This document shows, in pieces, positions 6,828-12,684 of a stretch of DNA of 21,145 nt; the first letter of the stretch is position 1, and each line of letters starts with the position of its first letter. The translations under genes and the position numbers were made by a program. Source of the DNA: a virus; the IMG/VR virus record IMGVR_UViG_3300044707_000169, positions 1 to 21,145 of that record; one strand, written 5' to 3'. Below the pieces are notes generated by a model. It was not told the DNA's origin, did not search any database, and was given only the letters and a program-made list of their open reading frames with translations.

Positions 6828-7255
6828 ATCTCCTCGTATGTGATAGTGGTGATTGGTCTCTGTAATTTCCATCCCTTACTTTTCAGATGCAATGCCATCT
6901 GCTCATCAGTCATTGATTTGGATTCATCAATTGGGATGGTTAGTTGTTGTGCAGGTTGTGGTTTCTTAATACCCATCTGATGTATACTATGCATACATTT
7001 ATTATAAGATTTCTTGCTAAATCTGCTTGTCCCTATACACCATTGTTGATATGCACTATCACCATATCCAAGTGCGTTTGAGAAAGTACACTTGTTCATA
7101 TTTAAATACTCCCTAACTCTTTCCATAAACTCAATGATATCATTATGAGTCTGTGTTGTGAATGTGTATTTGCCATTGACAACTGCCTTGTATGGCTTCT
7201 TGGATTCACCATTAAGATGGTTCTTGATTGAGATGGTTGGTCTTGTTGTTTCCAT
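6824..7255 (-). CDS. HTH-like protein, 143 aa
   Basis: A 143-aa protein. Residues about 42-92 (FMERVREYLNMNKCTFSNAL, then GYGDSAYQQWCIGTSRFSKK) have the spacing of an XRE-type helix-turn-helix: an amphipathic helix, 'x-S-x-A-L-G', a short turn, then 'Y-x-x-W-x-x-G'. The first 30 residues resemble an AT-hook-free beta arm (KPYKAVVNGKYTFTTQ). The end, SMTDEQMALHLKSKGWKLQR, is a small motif also seen at the C-terminus of other phage proteins. A DNA-binding or regulatory role is likely but not certain. Four-base overlap with the nuclease downstream. Confidence 0.68.
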   Translation of the reverse strand: METTRPTISIKNHLNGESKKPYKAVVNGKYTFTTQTHNDIIEFMERVREYLNMNKCTFSNALGYGDSAYQQWCIGTSRFSKKSYNKCMHSIHQMGIKKPQPAQQLTIPIDESKSMTDEQMALHLKSKGWKLQRPITTITYEEI

Positions 7256-7257
7256 GT

Positions 7258-7917
7258 TTATCTGATTATTTGAGTTTTCTCTTCATAAATTTCAATGCCT
7301 TCAATGGCATCTACCCCAAGTTCTCTCATTGCCTTTGGTAGTCCTTTTAGTAGGTCTTCGGGATTGATGTTCTTATTGGCAAACTGAACAGATAGCACCT
7401 TCATCCAGTCTACTTCTCCACTGATTCTTGCCTTGGTAATAGTGCGTATATTCTTGGTATGTTCAGTGCTTACTGATGTGGCAAATAACTTATCTGTGAA
7501 TGTACCAAGTGCCTCTGCCATTGCCATCATTGGATTGTTCAGTGATGCCTCTGCCTCTGCTTTTAATTTAGCCTCTGCCTCTGCCTTCTTACGTTCAAGT
7601 TCTTGGCTGTACTCAATCATCTTACGCTTGCCATCTTCTACAAACTGCTTGAGTTCTGCCAGTGTATCTGTCTCAAGTTTGATTAGTTCTTTCTTGAATG
7701 CATCCACTGGAGCAGTTACGTTCTTTCTTGCAATCTCCACATCCTTGATGGCATCATTCACCTTCTTGAGTGATTCCGCCATCGTATCATATGATGGTCT
7801 ATCCTTTACCACCATACCAAGTATGGTCAATTGTTGAGCCTTTAAAGTGTTGGCTGAATTTATGATTTGATAGAATTCGCTGATTGGAATTTGTATCTTT
7901 ACAATATTGTTGTTCAT
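7258..7917 (-). CDS. Coiled-coil recombination-associated protein, 219 aa
   Basis: The start at 7917 (MNNNIVKIQI) is chosen because upstream codons lie in the hairpin at 7937-7964. The 219-aa product has a long predicted coiled coil (about 50-155: charged heptads with DAIKDVEIARKNVTAPVDAF and ELERKKAEAEAKLKAEAEAS). A globular C-terminal region follows, with EHTKNIRTITKARISGEVDW and a GIEIYEEKTQ tail. This coiled coil plus small C-terminal domain occurs in phage proteins of the DUF1351 type beside annealing or SSB genes, which agrees with its place between the SSB-like and nuclease genes. The function is not established; it may be a nuclease or SSB partner. Confidence 0.72.
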   Translation of the reverse strand: MNNNIVKIQIPISEFYQIINSANTLKAQQLTILGMVVKDRPSYDTMAESLKKVNDAIKDVEIARKNVTAPVDAFKKELIKLETDTLAELKQFVEDGKRKMIEYSQELERKKAEAEAKLKAEAEASLNNPMMAMAEALGTFTDKLFATSVSTEHTKNIRTITKARISGEVDWMKVLSVQFANKNINPEDLLKGLPKAMRELGVDAIEGIEIYEEKTQIIR

Positions 7918-7936
7918 GTGTTTCTCTGATTGAAGA

Positions 7937-7964
7937 GGGGAGGAGTGTGTGCCTCCCCTTTTTT
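7937..7964. terminator. GGGGAGG hairpin with T-run on the plus strand
   Basis: GGGGAGG (7937-7943) pairs with CCTCCCC (7952-7958) and is followed by six T (7959-7964) on the plus strand. Minus-strand genes surround it, and on that strand the stem is followed only by TCTTC, so it would be a weak terminator in the direction of the genes. It may terminate antisense transcripts or act as an RNA-stability hairpin between the SSB-like gene and the coiled-coil gene. Confidence 0.55.
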
Positions 7965-7969
7965 GGTTA

Positions 7970-8668
7970 TTAGAATGGAGGATTGTTTGATGATGTTGTG
8001 AACGATGAACCAAAGATATCATCCAAGTCCTTAGTTAGCATTGGGTCAATAGTGCTATGTGTTGACACTGGTTGCACTTGTGGCATCACAACTGATGGTT
8101 GACTGATTGCGCTATTCACTAAATTAGAACGATACTCATCAGACTCCATAATCTGAACCCTAACGAATTCGGGCAACTTACTGAACACATCTTGGTTGTG
8201 TGCAGTAGTGTCATAAGACATTGAAGGATTAATCTGAGCAGGACAAGTCATCCCTTTGGGTAGTGGAGAGATGCCAAGGATGTTGGCATATGTACCAGTC
8301 TCTGTCACACGATGGGTGATGTTGAGCAGTGCAGGCAAGCCCAACAAATCCATTATCTCAAAATTTGATGCCTCTCTATCTGTCATTGACTTGCCTATCC
8401 AAGACTCAATAAACTTGCGCAGATTCGCCTTCTCAGACATTGACAATGTCATAGATGTACGCACATAGTATGGTTGTGCGCCTTTGGTCTCATCGAATAC
8501 CTCAAGTTCAAGAGGCAGTTCGAATAGGAATTGTACTTTACGTTTTCGTCCACCAAACTTCTTATCCTCGGTTGTACCAAGGTCAATGATTTGGTAACAT
8601 CTTCCGATGTGCGCACCTTGTGGTGCGGTCTTCTTTGTGGCATTGCCACCAGTTGCATTTACTTTCAT
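7970..8668 (-). CDS. SSB-like single-stranded DNA-binding protein, 232 aa
   Basis: A 232-aa protein. After a disordered basic start, GRCYQIIDLGTT (22-33) and KRKVQFLFELPLE open a beta-barrel-like core; then ANLRKFIESWIGKSMTDREA, LLGLPALLNITHRV and TYANILGISPLPKG. This order fits the phage ssDNA-binding/DUF669-like group. The C-terminal 60 residues are low in complexity and acidic, and end in NNPPF, reminiscent of the acidic-hydrophobic SSB tip (DxPF) that docks partner proteins. It probably coats ssDNA for the downstream nuclease and helicase. It is third in a transcript from the cassette-type promoter at 9265-9294. Confidence 0.78.
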   Translation of the reverse strand: MKVNATGGNATKKTAPQGAHIGRCYQIIDLGTTEDKKFGGRKRKVQFLFELPLELEVFDETKGAQPYYVRTSMTLSMSEKANLRKFIESWIGKSMTDREASNFEIMDLLGLPALLNITHRVTETGTYANILGISPLPKGMTCPAQINPSMSYDTTAHNQDVFSKLPEFVRVQIMESDEYRSNLVNSAISQPSVVMPQVQPVSTHSTIDPMLTKDLDDIFGSSFTTSSNNPPF

Positions 8669-8674
8669 AAGTGT

Positions 8675-8980
8675 TTAAATTGATGTGGTTAATGAATCAA
8701 GTGCTTGGTAATGGAGTGCCTCTGTCACCAATGAGAATTGGTTGTGGAACTCTTCGATGGTACAAGGGTCATAGAGCCTCTTTTCAGCAGGCACACCATA
8801 CTCCATAGAGCGATGGAATTGTCTTGCAAGATTTGCAGATTGACTATCACATCTTGTGTATAGTCCTTTGATGCATCCATCATTAACCACCATCACAAGT
8901 GTGCCAGTGAGATGATTGTAGTGGAAGAATTCAGTACCTTTCCAATTTTGGAAGATAGTGCTTGTTGTTGATTGGTTCAT
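8675..8980 (-). CDS. Hypothetical protein, 101 aa
   Basis: A 101-aa protein of unknown family with an aromatic N-terminal part (IFQNWKGTEFFHYNHLTGTL, then VMVVNDGCIKGLYTRCDSQS) and a helical C-terminal part. Two Cys in the first half, no membrane segment. Its leader carries TTTAAAC as in five other small genes here. It lies between the 72-aa gene and the SSB-like gene and is probably made early with them. Confidence 0.68.
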   Translation of the reverse strand: MNQSTTSTIFQNWKGTEFFHYNHLTGTLVMVVNDGCIKGLYTRCDSQSANLARQFHRSMEYGVPAEKRLYDPCTIEEFHNQFSLVTEALHYQALDSLTTSI

Positions 8981-8991
8981 ATATTTTGAGT

Positions 8992-9210
8992 TTAAATGTT
9001 TACAAGTTCACCAGTTTCGATATCTATAATTTCCATCCATACCTTCTTGATAGCAACATATTGTGCTGCCTTGGCAATTGCGTGGATGAGTTCTGATTCG
9101 TCTGTGTTAGGCACTTCTTGGTGATATGCCACCCAATCGTTTTGGGTTTCGTGCCAAATTAGATTAACACCTGTATTGGTGATTGCGATGATTTGTGTTG
9201 ATGTTGCCAT
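8992..9210 (-). CDS. Hypothetical protein, 72 aa
   Basis: A 72-aa acidic protein (MATSTQIIAITNTGVNLIWH start, ELIHAIAKAAQYVAI helix, then VWMEIIDIETGELV end). The strand-helix-strand layout suggests a small alpha/beta domain. It is the first gene after the promoter at 9265-9294, with an unusually long leader (about 55 bases) holding two copies of a TTAAACATT sequence. Early small phage genes of this kind often act on the host, but nothing in the sequence proves this. Confidence 0.66.
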   Translation of the reverse strand: MATSTQIIAITNTGVNLIWHETQNDWVAYHQEVPNTDESELIHAIAKAAQYVAIKKVWMEIIDIETGELVNI

Positions 9211-9264
9211 TGGATTAATGTTTAAGTATTTGAATGTTTAAAAGAGTGTGTATGTTTGTTGAGG

Positions 9265-9294
9265 CAAATGTCTAAATACTTTTTGAATTAGCAA
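9265..9294 (-). promoter_or_regulatory. Shared cassette promoter (copy 4), early operon
   Basis: On the minus strand TTG (9294-9292), 19 bp, GACATTTG (9272-9265), then CCTCAACAAACA. The spacer starts CTAATTCAAAAAG, the most diverged of the four copies, but the TCAAAA core, the 19-bp spacing and the following CAAACA are kept. It serves the 72-aa, 101-aa and SSB-like genes, so this promoter class is not limited to single-gene cassettes. A weak AT-rich hairpin (ATGCAA 9312-9317, TTGCAT 9325-9330) just upstream may end the lysis transcript. Confidence 0.68.
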
Positions 9295-9365
9295 TAGCAA
9301 AACAAGAATAAATGCAATTATTTTTTGCATCAATTCTCAATCAACTATAAATCAGTTAAATAAAT

Positions 9366-10055
9366 TTACTTGGTTGCTTGAAAAATTATCCCACCACCAA
9401 TGGCAGCACCAAGAATAAATGCAAATCCTTTGGATTGCCACCACTTCTTCTCATCTCTGATGTATAGGTTAGATATACCAGTGATAGTCATATTGGGATT
9501 GTCTATACTCAAACGCACTACTTTATCCCTTCTGCCAAAAATATTCGAAATAAAGCCATCTCTTGCACTATCTCCCACTGCATAGGTCAAAGTACCATAA
9601 GATGCAATTGAATCAATTTGGAGCAGTCCTAAACGATTTATCGTGCCATCTATCGTTAGCCACTTATCTACCTTGCTGAACTCTCTTGGTAGTTTAAGAT
9701 GTGGGAATGAATCAATATAGATTGGCTCACCCAACTGAATCTCTGTCTTGATAATGGTCTTTGTATTTACCTTGACAAGTTCTTGCAGATTCTTTAATCT
9801 TAATCTCTCTGCGTCTTCTTGCAGCATCTTGATGGCAGCATCCTTTGATAGTATATTCTGCTTCTGTGAATACACCACCAAAGAATCATCATAGATTCTC
9901 TTGCTATACTCATCATTAATTCCATTGAGTTCAGTGATATCATCGTGCAGGATTAGATTGGTCTGGCAAGTAGATACCAATGCCATGACAAGTACGGCAA
10001 TGATGATTGCCATCAATATCTTGGATGGGTCAAAGTTAAATTGGGCAGCAGCCAT
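9366..10055 (-). CDS. Spanin-like membrane protein, 229 aa
   Basis: A 229-aa protein with a membrane segment at 13-29 (ILMAIIIAVLVMALVST), then a charged coiled coil (about 37-100), a beta-rich domain (105-200) and a second hydrophobic segment at 209-225 (KGFAFILGAAIGGGIIF). An N-terminal anchor plus periplasmic coiled coil, last in a lysis cassette, suggests a spanin-type function that joins inner and outer membranes. The second segment is unusual for Rz but could reach the outer membrane, as in unimolecular spanins. The Cys after the first segment (VSTC) lacks the small residue needed at -1 for a lipobox. The start overlaps the 69-aa gene. Confidence 0.6.
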   Translation of the reverse strand: MAAAQFNFDPSKILMAIIIAVLVMALVSTCQTNLILHDDITELNGINDEYSKRIYDDSLVVYSQKQNILSKDAAIKMLQEDAERLRLKNLQELVKVNTKTIIKTEIQLGEPIYIDSFPHLKLPREFSKVDKWLTIDGTINRLGLLQIDSIASYGTLTYAVGDSARDGFISNIFGRRDKVVRLSIDNPNMTITGISNLYIRDEKKWWQSKGFAFILGAAIGGGIIFQATK

Positions 10056-10245
10056 CTGTGATGTATAACATTAGTTGGTTAATCCTATCTTGTACTACAT
10101 CTCTTTGCTTAATGCCTTCTATCAGCACATTGATTGCAGTATGAATTGGCATACCCCTCTCAATCACATATAGTGCTGCTACCTTTACCAATCGCTCATC
10201 ACAATCCTCGTCTGTCTTGGGTAGGTATTTTGCAGCATCTATCAT
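10036..10245 (-). CDS. Hypothetical protein, 69 aa
   Basis: A 69-aa helical protein of unknown family (DERLVKVAALYVIERGMPIH, then a second helix with VLIEGIKQRDVVQDR). Its ATG overlaps the TGA of the PAS-DHp gene as ATGA and its end overlaps the spanin-like gene, so it is coupled to both. The size and helix content would allow a partner role for the PAS-DHp protein, but there is no receiver-domain signature (no conserved Asp pocket, too short). Confidence 0.68.
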   Translation of the reverse strand: MIDAAKYLPKTDEDCDERLVKVAALYVIERGMPIHTAINVLIEGIKQRDVVQDRINQLMLYITDGCCPI

Positions 10246-10808
10246 ATCTGTCTTGCAGCCTTTCGAACCAATACTTTTATTACCTCATCCAATCTATTCA
10301 CTGAATCATCCACCATTGACATCAGTTCTTGCCTCTCATTTGGTGATGCATCTGTATTATCCTTGAGCATCCTAACAAGTCCTCCAATAGATGTCAATGG
10401 TTGTCTCAATTCATGGGATAGCATGAATCTAAACTCTTCCAAAAGTATCTTCTGCCTCTCATGTTCGTGGGCAGCAATGGATGTGACATCAATAATCTGC
10501 ATACCTACAAAATGCAAGCAGTCCAAGATACTATAAATATTCCAAAGGTTGTACCTCAATACACCAGTTTTCTGCTTGGTCTTGGCATATACCCTTATGG
10601 GTTCTGGACTCTTATTCTTGCTCTTGTTGATGGCTGCAATTAGGTCATCCCTATCGCTATCAGTGGCAGCAATGTCAGCAATATTCTTGGGCTTGATATG
10701 ACTTATGTATTCTTTGAATAAATCATTAGAGGAGAGTATATTGCCATCTTTCTCTGTCACGAGATAGAACACATCTATGCTTGAATCCAAGATGTATAGC
10801 AATGACAT
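10242..10808 (-). CDS. PAS + histidine kinase DHp (HisKA) protein without ATPase domain, 188 aa
   Basis: An intact 188-aa gene that encodes the sensor and dimerisation part of a histidine kinase and then stops. Residues about 8-110 look like a PAS domain: FYLVTEKDGNILSSNDLFKE at the start, VLRYNLWNIY strand, then HFVGMQIIDVT as the closing strand. Residues 112-188 are a HisKA domain, with the H-box FMLSHELRQPLTSIGG and the phospho-acceptor His at 132, and the second helix (MVDDSVNRLDEVIKVL). No N-, G1-, F- or G2-box follows, and the downstream frame is a different gene coupled by ATGA, so this is not a kinase interrupted by a frameshift. There is no membrane segment. It may take phosphate from, or form mixed dimers with, a host kinase (inference). 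Confidence 0.85.
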   Translation of the reverse strand: MSLLYILDSSIDVFYLVTEKDGNILSSNDLFKEYISHIKPKNIADIAATDSDRDDLIAAINKSKNKSPEPIRVYAKTKQKTGVLRYNLWNIYSILDCLHFVGMQIIDVTSIAAHEHERQKILLEEFRFMLSHELRQPLTSIGGLVRMLKDNTDASPNERQELMSMVDDSVNRLDEVIKVLVRKAARQI

Positions 10809-10828
10809 TTCACAAAGATAGTTAAAAC

Positions 10829-11248
10829 CTATGCTTTGCTCATCTCCTGCTTCAATTCACTAATCAAATTTGTCCAAGATGGTATAGATGTGATGATATA
10901 CTTGGCACTCATCCAAAGGGTGAACCCAAACACAACACCATTCAAAAGTATATCATAGTTCATAGGCATCTCAATATCTGCTTCATTTCTTACGTTGTGA
11001 GTCTTGGCAGTGTAGTACGTTGGAGCAGGATACAAAGATACATCACATGGTGCTATAGTATCAAATGCGGTCAATTCAATTTCTTTTACTGGATGCTTGT
11101 ATGCACCACTCATGACTGCCTCATAAGACTCCTTATTTGCTTCCACCAATGCAGAATCAACATCAACACTTGGATGGTACGTCATAGTGTCTATGTTCAT
11201 CTTTCGATGACTAATGGTCTTGATGGTATCTCTACGAGTCTGCTGCAT
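10829..11248 (-). CDS. Membrane protein in lysis cassette, about 139 aa
   Basis: A protein of unknown family. Near its C-terminus (about residues 98-120 of this form) is a hydrophobic stretch, ILLNGVVFGFTLWMSAKYII, followed by a short amphipathic tail (ELKQEMSKA). The N-terminal part is soluble and contains DTIAPCDVSLYPAPTYYTAK. I chose the ATG at 11248, which overlaps the holin stop by 17 bases; 11281 and 11200 are also possible. A single C-terminal anchor in a lysis cassette could be an accessory holin, antiholin or spanin component. No firm assignment. Confidence 0.62.
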   Translation of the reverse strand: MQQTRRDTIKTISHRKMNIDTMTYHPSVDVDSALVEANKESYEAVMSGAYKHPVKEIELTAFDTIAPCDVSLYPAPTYYTAKTHNVRNEADIEMPMNYDILLNGVVFGFTLWMSAKYIITSIPSWTNLISELKQEMSKA

Positions 11249-11438
11249 CTGTCTTGGCTTTTGGGATGTACCCTGCTGCAATAAGTGTTGCCACTATGGC
11301 TGCAAGTGTCTCTGTGCTTATCACTTTAAAGATTAAAAGAAAGATTGAAACTAATATCATAAGACTACCAATAGTGCTACGCCAATGCTTCACAATGATA
11401 TCAATGATTCGCCTTGGTTTAGTAGGTCTTCTTGGCAT
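11232..11438 (-). CDS. Holin candidate, 68 aa, two membrane segments
   Basis: A 68-aa protein with a very basic N-terminus (MPRRPTKPRRIID), a first membrane segment at about 23-43 (IGSLMILVSIFLLIFKVIST), a short turn and a second, small-residue segment (LAAIVATLIAAGYI, about 45-58), then a short polar tail. Length, two hydrophobic helices and a charged end match class II holins, which permeabilise the inner membrane. It lies one gene downstream of the lysozyme. No family-specific motif, so the call rests on topology and context. Confidence 0.75.
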   Translation of the reverse strand: MPRRPTKPRRIIDIIVKHWRSTIGSLMILVSIFLLIFKVISTETLAAIVATLIAAGYIPKAKTDAADS

Positions 11439-11487
11439 ATCCTAATCTACGATTATGCCGTCCATCAGTTGATGCAATTTGGCATCA

Positions 11488-11943
11488 TTATTTACACAAT
11501 GAGAAATATAAATTCGCCTCTTCTCGTCTTCTGTTTGTGAGTCCTACTAACACCTTCCCTGCTGCCTTATTCCATCGTAGGAATTCATCAAGGATTGATG
11601 GGTCTGCATTATTGACCTTTGCTTTTTTAAGCAATGTGGATTTGATAAATGAACCAGTGCCAACATTGTAGGCGAATGATACTAATGCATCGAATTGGCA
11701 TTGATTGAGATTAGGCAGATGCTTGTTAACTGCTGCCTCATATGGCTCAAGGGTAGACAATAGCAGTTGTGTTGCCTCCTTTTCACTGCTTAACTTCTCT
11801 CCTAAAAGAACCTTCTTGCCATTGGGATAACGAGTCGAACCATATCCAATGGTAACTACAGATGCAGGACATAGGTAACTTGATAGCCTCAATCCCTCGT
11901 ACTTCTTAATCAGATTTAGTCCAAGGATTGAGGTGGAGCGCAT
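11488..11943 (-). CDS. Endolysin, T4-type lysozyme (GH24)
   Basis: A 151-aa muramidase that cleaves the peptidoglycan sugar backbone. The catalytic layout of the GH24 family, 'Glu - 8 residues - Asp/Cys - 5 residues - Thr', is exact: E16 in KKYEG, C25 in YLCPAS, T31 in VVTIGYG. The second half has QFDALVSFAYNVGTGSF, the conserved Asn-Val-Gly substrate segment, and RRREEANLY near the end. The use of Cys rather than Asp at the second position is a known variant. There is no signal peptide or SAR anchor, so release needs the holin. It follows the small fibre protein directly (stop at 11944), and 49 bases with nothing notable separate it from the holin. Confidence 0.94.
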   Translation of the reverse strand: MRSTSILGLNLIKKYEGLRLSSYLCPASVVTIGYGSTRYPNGKKVLLGEKLSSEKEATQLLLSTLEPYEAAVNKHLPNLNQCQFDALVSFAYNVGTGSFIKSTLLKKAKVNNADPSILDEFLRWNKAAGKVLVGLTNRRREEANLYFSLCK

Positions 11944-12444
11944 TTAGATAATAACGTATTGGAGAACTGCGTATAGGTATTGGTAACTAAATTCATTTGT
12001 TACAGATTGCAAACTCATATTAATTTTATCTGTTGCAGTGTCTGCCGCTATACCCCAATTAACTAATTCCCCATCTCCTACATTTTGATATGCAATTATC
12101 CCAAATGCATTTTTCGCTTGGGCAAAATCAGATGCTATAGGTAAATCTAAATCGAATGTACATTGATTCTCAGCAGTACCCATAGTAACATCCAAGAATA
12201 GTGAGCAAGTTACTACACTTCCGACACGAGAATAGTTTCCAGATATTATTGTAACACTTGGACTACCAAATACATTTGTTGGAGTTGGATTCCAAGAACC
12301 ACTATCTATGTCGGGCAATCCACCAACAAGATTCTGCACCTCAATCTTTCGAGATTGGTTCGATACAGCATCTACAATGTACATGATATCTGTAGGGTCT
12401 GCTGCTGCTAATGATGGTAAGTCAGTGACTTTTACTCCTGCCAT
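11944..12444 (-). CDS. Small tail fibre / receptor-binding-associated protein, 166 aa
   Basis: A 166-aa protein. Residues 1-42 (VKVTDLPSLAAADPTDIMYI, then VDAVSNQSRKIEVQNL) form a short attachment module common in phage fibre and baseplate proteins, where a 'VTDLP...ADPTDxxYIVD' segment precedes the shaft. From residue 45 a beta-rich domain follows (SWNPTPTNVFGSPSV, GNYSRVGSVVTCSLFLDVTM), similar to small receptor-binding tips. Probably the adhesin or its chaperone. A promoter overlapping the end of the preceding gene may boost its expression. Confidence 0.75.
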   Translation of the reverse strand: MAGVKVTDLPSLAAADPTDIMYIVDAVSNQSRKIEVQNLVGGLPDIDSGSWNPTPTNVFGSPSVTIISGNYSRVGSVVTCSLFLDVTMGTAENQCTFDLDLPIASDFAQAKNAFGIIAYQNVGDGELVNWGIAADTATDKINMSLQSVTNEFSYQYLYAVLQYVII

Positions 12445-12460
12445 AGTTTCTTGGTTTTTA

Positions 12461-12488
12461 CAAATTTACAAAGAATTCAGATACACAA
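12461..12488 (-). promoter_or_regulatory. Possible promoter before the 166-aa fibre gene
   Basis: On the minus strand TTG (12488-12486), 17 bp, TAAATTTG (12468-12461), a full TAnnTTTG match. It overlaps the 3' end of the 72-aa gene and lies about 16 bases before the ATG, leaving a very short leader. It could also be chance in AT-rich sequence. Confidence 0.4.
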
Positions 12489-12684
12489 TTGCATCTTGTG
12501 ATGTTGAATATTGATTATCATTAATTGTATGAGTAATTACTGATATTAAGAATACTCCTTGCTCTGTTATTAGATGAAAAGAGTTAGTATCTACCTCATC
12601 CCACTTTGGCTCTATCAATGCCATCAATCCACTTGCAGTTGATGTGAGTTCAACACTATTGTTTGTGATGCTTACGTTTGTCAT
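12466..12684 (-). CDS. Small fibre-associated protein, 72 aa
   Basis: A 72-aa acidic, beta-rich protein (MTNVSITNNSVELTSTASGL, then FHLITEQGVFLISVI). Its ATG overlaps the stop of the 838-aa fibre gene as ATGA, so it is translationally coupled to it. It has no membrane segment. The position between two fibre genes suggests a fibre subunit or assembly chaperone, but there is no recognised family. Confidence 0.68.
   Translation of the reverse strand: MTNVSITNNSVELTSTASGLMALIEPKWDEVDTNSFHLITEQGVFLISVITHTINDNQYSTSQDAIVYLNSL

Noticed and set aside
9312-9330. ATGCAA/TTGCAT hairpin as a terminator for the lysis operon
   Set aside because: Only six AT-rich pairs and no clean U-run; mentioned with the promoter but not called as a feature.
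9366-10055. Lipoprotein signal (Cys30) in the spanin-like protein
   Set aside because: The residue before Cys is Thr, which does not fit a lipobox well, and the preceding helix looks like a normal anchor.
10036-10245. The 69-aa gene as a response regulator partner of the PAS-DHp protein
   Set aside because: Too short for a receiver domain and without its conserved Asp/Lys pattern.
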